From the NCBI GenBank assembly GCA_025057595.1, contig JANXBK010000004.1, forward strand, positions 40,793 through 104,792: a stretch of DNA of 64,000 bases. Reading direction: 5' to 3'. The stretch is from Thermodesulfovibrio sp. Lineage in GTDB: Bacteria; Nitrospirota; Thermodesulfovibrionia; Thermodesulfovibrionales; Thermodesulfovibrionaceae. Shown here piece by piece: positions 59,085 to 64,000 of this stretch. The notes below the pieces were generated by a model that searched no databases, was not told the DNA's origin, and saw only the letters and a list, made by a program, of their open reading frames with translations. The stretch's first letter is position 1, and each line of letters starts with the position of its first letter. A program made the position numbers and the translations under genes.

Positions 59085-60179
59085 ATGAGTAGCAAAGACA
59101 TTTTCTTCATGAAAAAGGCTTTATTCTTAGCAAAAAAAGGCAATTGGAAAACATCCCCTAATCCTATGGTTGGAGCAGTTATTGTAAAAGATGGAAGAAT
59201 TATCTCTACAGGATATCATAAAAAAGCAGGACTGCCTCACGCAGAAGCAGAAGCGGTAAGAACAGCAAAGGAATCTTTAAAGGGAGCTACTTTATATGTA
59301 AATCTTGAGCCCTGTTGTCATAGAGATAAAAAGACTCCTCCGTGTACCGATGAAATAATAAAATCAGGAATAAAAAGAGTTGTTGTAGCCATGAAGGATC
59401 CAAATCCGAAAGTAAATGGAAAAGGATTAGAAATTTTGAGAGCCTACGGAATAGAGGTTATAGAAGGCATTCTTGAAAAAGAAGCAAAAACTCTTAATGA
59501 GTTTTATATTAAATATATCACCACAAGAACACCTTTTGTTATTCTAAAAATTGCAATGACTCTTGATGGAAAAATAGCAACTCCCACTGGAGAGTCAAAA
59601 TGGATTACCTCAGAGAAATCAAGAAAATTAGTACATATTATGAGATCAAGAGTTGATGCAGTGCTCTCTGCTTGTGGAACTGTACTGAGAGACAATCCAA
59701 AGTTTACAGCAAGAATAAAAAATGGGAAAAATCCTATCAGAGTGATAATAGACCCAGATCTAAAAATTCCCTTAGATTATCATGTTTATAATACTCCTCC
59801 TCAAACAATAGCGGTAGTTCGTGAGTCAGTTGTTAACAGCTCAAAAGCAAATCTTTTAAAAGAAAAGGGAGTAAAACTTCTTTCCTTTAATACTAATAAG
59901 GTTTATCTTAAGTGGCTTATGGAAGAGCTTGGAAAGATGGAGATAACTTCTGTCATGATTGAAGGTGGCTCCTCTTTAAATTTCTATGCCCTATTTCATG
60001 AAGTTGTAGACAAGATGATGATTTTTATAGCTCCTAAGATAATCGGAGGTAAAAACTCTTATCCATCAGTAGGTGGAGATGACCACAGAACCATTGAAAA
60101 TGCCTTTAATTTAACAGATTTAAAAATAAAAAGATTAAGTGAAGATTTTCTAATTGAAGGATATTTAAAAAAATACTGA
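59085..60179 (+). CDS. ribD: Riboflavin biosynthesis bifunctional deaminase/reductase
   Basis: NPMVGAVIVKDGRIISTGYH, PHAEAEAV, NLEPCCHRDKKTPPCTD; reductase KIAMTLDGKIAT. Confidence 0.97.
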   Translation: MSSKDIFFMKKALFLAKKGNWKTSPNPMVGAVIVKDGRIISTGYHKKAGLPHAEAEAVRTAKESLKGATLYVNLEPCCHRDKKTPPCTDEIIKSGIKRVVVAMKDPNPKVNGKGLEILRAYGIEVIEGILEKEAKTLNEFYIKYITTRTPFVILKIAMTLDGKIATPTGESKWITSEKSRKLVHIMRSRVDAVLSACGTVLRDNPKFTARIKNGKNPIRVIIDPDLKIPLDYHVYNTPPQTIAVVRESVVNSSKANLLKEKGVKLLSFNTNKVYLKWLMEELGKMEITSVMIEGGSSLNFYALFHEVVDKMMIFIAPKIIGGKNSYPSVGGDDHRTIENAFNLTDLKIKRLSEDFLIEGYLKKY

Positions 60180-60209
60180 AATGCCTGATTTATCTAAAAA
60201 TTTTATTGC

Positions 60210-61305
<1,096 letters not shown>

Positions 61306-61339
61306 GTAGTAATTTTATGGGGAAAGGAGGTGAAAAGGA

Positions 61340-61669
61340 ATGAAAAAATTTTTGGTAGTTTTAATTGCTGGATTATTCACATTAGCTTTTGGTTGTGCCA
61401 CTAAGGATTACGTTAAGCAAGAGATTGATCCTCTTGTTGACAGAATTGGTAAGCTTGAAAGTAAAGTTCAAGGTCTTGAGTCAAAATCTGATGCTTTAAG
61501 CAAAAGAATTGATGAATGCTGTAAAAGAGCTGATGATGCAGTAAAAAAAGCTGAAGATGCTGCTAAGAAAGCAGAGGCTGCTGCTAAAAAAGCTGAAGAT
61601 GCTGCTGCAAGAGCAGAGGCTGCTGCCCAAAAAGCAAGTAAAGCTTTTGAACTTCAACAAAAGAAATAA
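61340..61669 (+). CDS. Lpp-like coiled-coil lipoprotein with alanine/lysine repeats
   Basis: Lipobox LTLAFGC; heptad region ending KKAEDAAKKAEAAAKKAEDAAARAEAAAQKA. Confidence 0.85.
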   Translation: MKKFLVVLIAGLFTLAFGCATKDYVKQEIDPLVDRIGKLESKVQGLESKSDALSKRIDECCKRADDAVKKAEDAAKKAEAAAKKAEDAAARAEAAAQKASKAFELQQKK

Positions 61670-61680
61670 TTTACGTTTTT

Positions 61681-62595
61681 TTATAGCCACGGATCCGAAG
61701 GTAGGATCTGTGGCTTTTGTTTTACTGTTACAGAAGTAGGTATTCCGTTTTTTTGTTTAATTATATAATAAAGTTTAAAAGTATCTACATATTTTAAAAG
61801 CCCCTTTTTAGCTAGTAAATCTACAGCATTTTGAAAATAATCAAAATCCTTCAACTGCTCATCTCTATGGACTTCTATATAAACCTCTTCTCCTATTAAT
61901 GCAACTTTTATAGGTTGTCTCACTATCAAAACCTCTGTACCTATCGGAACCATTGTGAATAACTTTGGAATATCTTCGGGATAAAGTCTTATACATCCAT
62001 GTGTAACTTTTCTGCCCACAGCCCATGGTTTATTTGTTCCATGAATTAAATAACTTAAACCTGAAAGACGCATTGCATGAGTTCCTAATGGATTATCAGG
62101 ACCTGGTGGCACCACAGCTGGTAGTTCGGGTCTTTCTTTTCTTATTGATTCAGGAACATACCAATGAGGATTTACCATTTTATGAGAGATTTTAAACTTA
62201 CCTAACGGAGTCTCTGTCCCATCATCTCCTATACCAATAGGAAATGTTGTTACAAATTTTTTTCCCTTATTTTCATAAAAGTAGTAAAGTCTCATCTCTG
62301 AGAGATTTATTATAATTCCTTTATAATTAGTTGGAATCTCAGGAAGTATCCAAAATGTCGGAATTATAACCTCTTTTCCTTCTCCTGGCAAAAAGGGATC
62401 TAGTTGCGGATTAGCATCTACAATCTCATTGTACCCTAAATTGTATAAACGAGCAATTTCAATTAAAGACTCTTCTTTCTTTACCACATGAGTTTTTAAA
62501 AATCCTATAGTCTCTGTATCAGATCTAACTACAAAGGTATTTGCAAAACAGATTGAGTTAAAAATAAGGATTAATAGAATAATAGCTATTTTCAT
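61681..62595 (-). CDS. L,D-transpeptidase (YkuD) with LysM-like N-terminal domain
   Basis: HVVKKEESLIEIARLYNLGYNEIVDANP LysM; YkuD HGTNKPWAVGRKVTHGCIRLYPEDI. Start revised to M at 62595; the ORF track start lies inside the tRNA region. Confidence 0.93.
   Translation of the reverse strand: MKIAIILLILIFNSICFANTFVVRSDTETIGFLKTHVVKKEESLIEIARLYNLGYNEIVDANPQLDPFLPGEGKEVIIPTFWILPEIPTNYKGIIINLSEMRLYYFYENKGKKFVTTFPIGIGDDGTETPLGKFKISHKMVNPHWYVPESIRKERPELPAVVPPGPDNPLGTHAMRLSGLSYLIHGTNKPWAVGRKVTHGCIRLYPEDIPKLFTMVPIGTEVLIVRQPIKVALIGEEVYIEVHRDEQLKDFDYFQNAVDLLAKKGLLKYVDTFKLYYIIKQKNGIPTSVTVKQKPQILPSDPWL
61685..61718 (+). terminator. Rho-independent terminator of the lipoprotein gene
   Basis: Stem AGCCACGGATCC / GGATCTGTGGCT, 7-nt loop GAAGGTA, followed by TTTTGTTTT. 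Confidence 0.8.
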
Positions 62596-62620
62596 AATAA
62601 TATATTTTAACAAAAAATTA

Positions 62621-62695
62621 CGGTCCCAACGGGATTTGAACCCGTGCTTTAGCCTTGAGAGGGCTACGTCCTTGACCTGGCTAGACGATGGGACC
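62621..62695 (-). tRNA. tRNA-Glu (CTC)
   Basis: Reverse complement GGTCCCATCGTCTAGCC...TAGCC CTCTCAA GGCTA...CGGGTTCAAATCCCGTTGGGACC-G. Confidence 0.95.
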
Positions 62696-62702
62696 GTCAA
62701 CC

Positions 62703-62773
62703 CTGGGGAGAGAGGATTCGAACCCCTACAAGCAGATCCAGAGTCTGCCGTCCTGCCGTTAGACGACTCCCCA
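62703..62773 (-). tRNA. tRNA-Gln (CTG)
   Basis: Reverse complement TGGGGAGTCGTCTAACGGCAGG...GCAGA CTCTGGA TCTGC...GGGGTTCGAATCCTCTCTCCCCA-G. Confidence 0.95.
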
Positions 62774-62825
62774 ACTTTCTAATTGTATATCATAAAAAGT
62801 TTTAAATTGTCAAATTTTAAACTTC

Positions 62826-63815
62826 CTAAAAACCGTTTACAGTAGGACAAAGAGGATCAGGACTGTAAATATTACCAAACAAACCAGCTCTGGCATAACA
62901 TCCACCCTTACATCTATCTCTTATACTACAGCTCTTGCAGGGTTCTATAAAGAAAGTCGGATTGGAGAGATACTTATATAATGGATTGTCTCTCAGTTTT
63001 CTCCAAGCTTCGCAAAAACCATCACTTATAACATTTGATATTGTAATGTCTAGAATATCACATAACATAACATTGCCTAAGGGATCTATCTCTATCTCAT
63101 ATTTCCAATTTCTACAATTACTTATTGAAATAAATTCAGAGCTTACAAAAGCTTCTGCAAAAGGCATACACCATAAAGAAATTTGAAACTTAGAATCTTC
63201 AGCCACTTTATTTATGGTTTTAAGCACTTCAAAGACTATTTTTGAGTCAATCACTATCTGTTTGTTTGCTCTTCCGGTTAACATAACTGGAATAAAACAT
63301 GCGTTTTTAGCACCAAATTCCCGAGAAAGCCATATATAATCTTCAACTTCTTTATAGTTAAAGGAATTAATCGCCATAACTGTAGAAAAAGAAACTTCTG
63401 ACTCCTTTAATCTTTTCATATTTAAAATGAGCTTTTCCCAATTATTTTTGCCTCTTATTAATTCATAGGTTTGCTTTTTTGCTCCATCTACACTTAAAAG
63501 AATATAAATATTAAGCTCTTGAAACTTCCTTATAGTCTGTTCTGTAAGTGCTACTCCATTAGTAAAAATGCTTAAAGAAACATTATTCTCTAAAAGATAA
63601 TAAATCACTTTCCATACTTCTTCATCTATTAATACTTCTCCACCTGTCAAATTTATTCTTTCTATACCACATTCAACTGCTTGCTTAGCTACTTTGAGTT
63701 TTTCCTCTAAAGACAACTCTCTTAAGCTAAACTTCGCCACATAGCAATGAGGACAAAAGAGATTACATTTGGGAGTAAAAATCCAAATTAAAAACTTAGG
63801 TTTGATTATATCCAT
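62826..63815 (-). CDS. Radical SAM/SPASM domain protein
   Basis: CNLFCPHCY radical SAM motif, LTGGEVLID; C-terminal SPASM-like CDILD...CKSCSIRDRCKGGCYARAG...CP. Confidence 0.92.
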   Translation of the reverse strand: MDIIKPKFLIWIFTPKCNLFCPHCYVAKFSLRELSLEEKLKVAKQAVECGIERINLTGGEVLIDEEVWKVIYYLLENNVSLSIFTNGVALTEQTIRKFQELNIYILLSVDGAKKQTYELIRGKNNWEKLILNMKRLKESEVSFSTVMAINSFNYKEVEDYIWLSREFGAKNACFIPVMLTGRANKQIVIDSKIVFEVLKTINKVAEDSKFQISLWCMPFAEAFVSSEFISISNCRNWKYEIEIDPLGNVMLCDILDITISNVISDGFCEAWRKLRDNPLYKYLSNPTFFIEPCKSCSIRDRCKGGCYARAGLFGNIYSPDPLCPTVNGF

Positions 63816-63879
63816 TAAGTTAATTATAACTTGGGTTAATAGAAATTGACATAACTGTAAAAAATTTTCTATATTGTTT

Positions 63880-64000
63880 TGCTGGATTAAGGGAAGAGGG
63901 GTGAGAATCCCCCGCTGCCCCGCAGCCGTGTTGGGAACGAAAGCCCAATTTAGCCACTGTCATGGGTAATACCATGATGGGAAGGCGGGCAAGTAGGACT
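63880..64000 (+). promoter_or_regulatory. Cobalamin riboswitch, 3' end cut by window edge
   Basis: gggaagaggggtgagaatcccccgctgccccgcagccgtg...gccactgtcatgggtaataccatgatgggaaggcgggc: B12-box and core elements of the class. Confidence 0.9.

Overview
The window is about 64 kb of AT-rich, gene-dense bacterial chromosome. Gene content (multiheme cytochromes c, System II cytochrome c biogenesis, 2-oxoacid:ferredoxin oxidoreductase subunits, heptosyltransferases, BamA/TamB-type outer membrane genes, a TtuA-type tRNA thiolase) suggests a diderm anaerobe, probably thermophilic and perhaps near Thermodesulfovibrio/Nitrospirota; the taxonomy is inference. Most of the window is housekeeping: uvrA, proS, miaB, mtaB, tsaD, argG, dprA-topA-ffs-dnaX-ybaB-recR, rnr, serA, purA, ribD, galE. 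RNA features are three tRNAs (Ser-GGA, Glu-CTC, Gln-CTG), a small bacterial SRP RNA, and a cobalamin riboswitch cut by the right edge. I see no CRISPR array, prophage, transposase or clear defence island. The best second-look items are: topA coding sequence running into the conserved SRP RNA domain; a UvrA that lacks the segment corresponding to the insertion domain; an A8 slippery run in dnaX followed by tandem stops; an SfsA-DUF123 (GIY-YIG-like) fusion; a 17-heme cytochrome with an embedded EF-hand loop next to a cytochrome b and a tetraheme cytochrome; an Omp85 protein with about seven POTRA repeats; a WaaF-GmhB fusion; orphan 2-oxoacid oxidoreductase beta and gamma subunits; and a roughly 2 kb patch of frameshifted pseudogenes at 22.9-24.8 kb.
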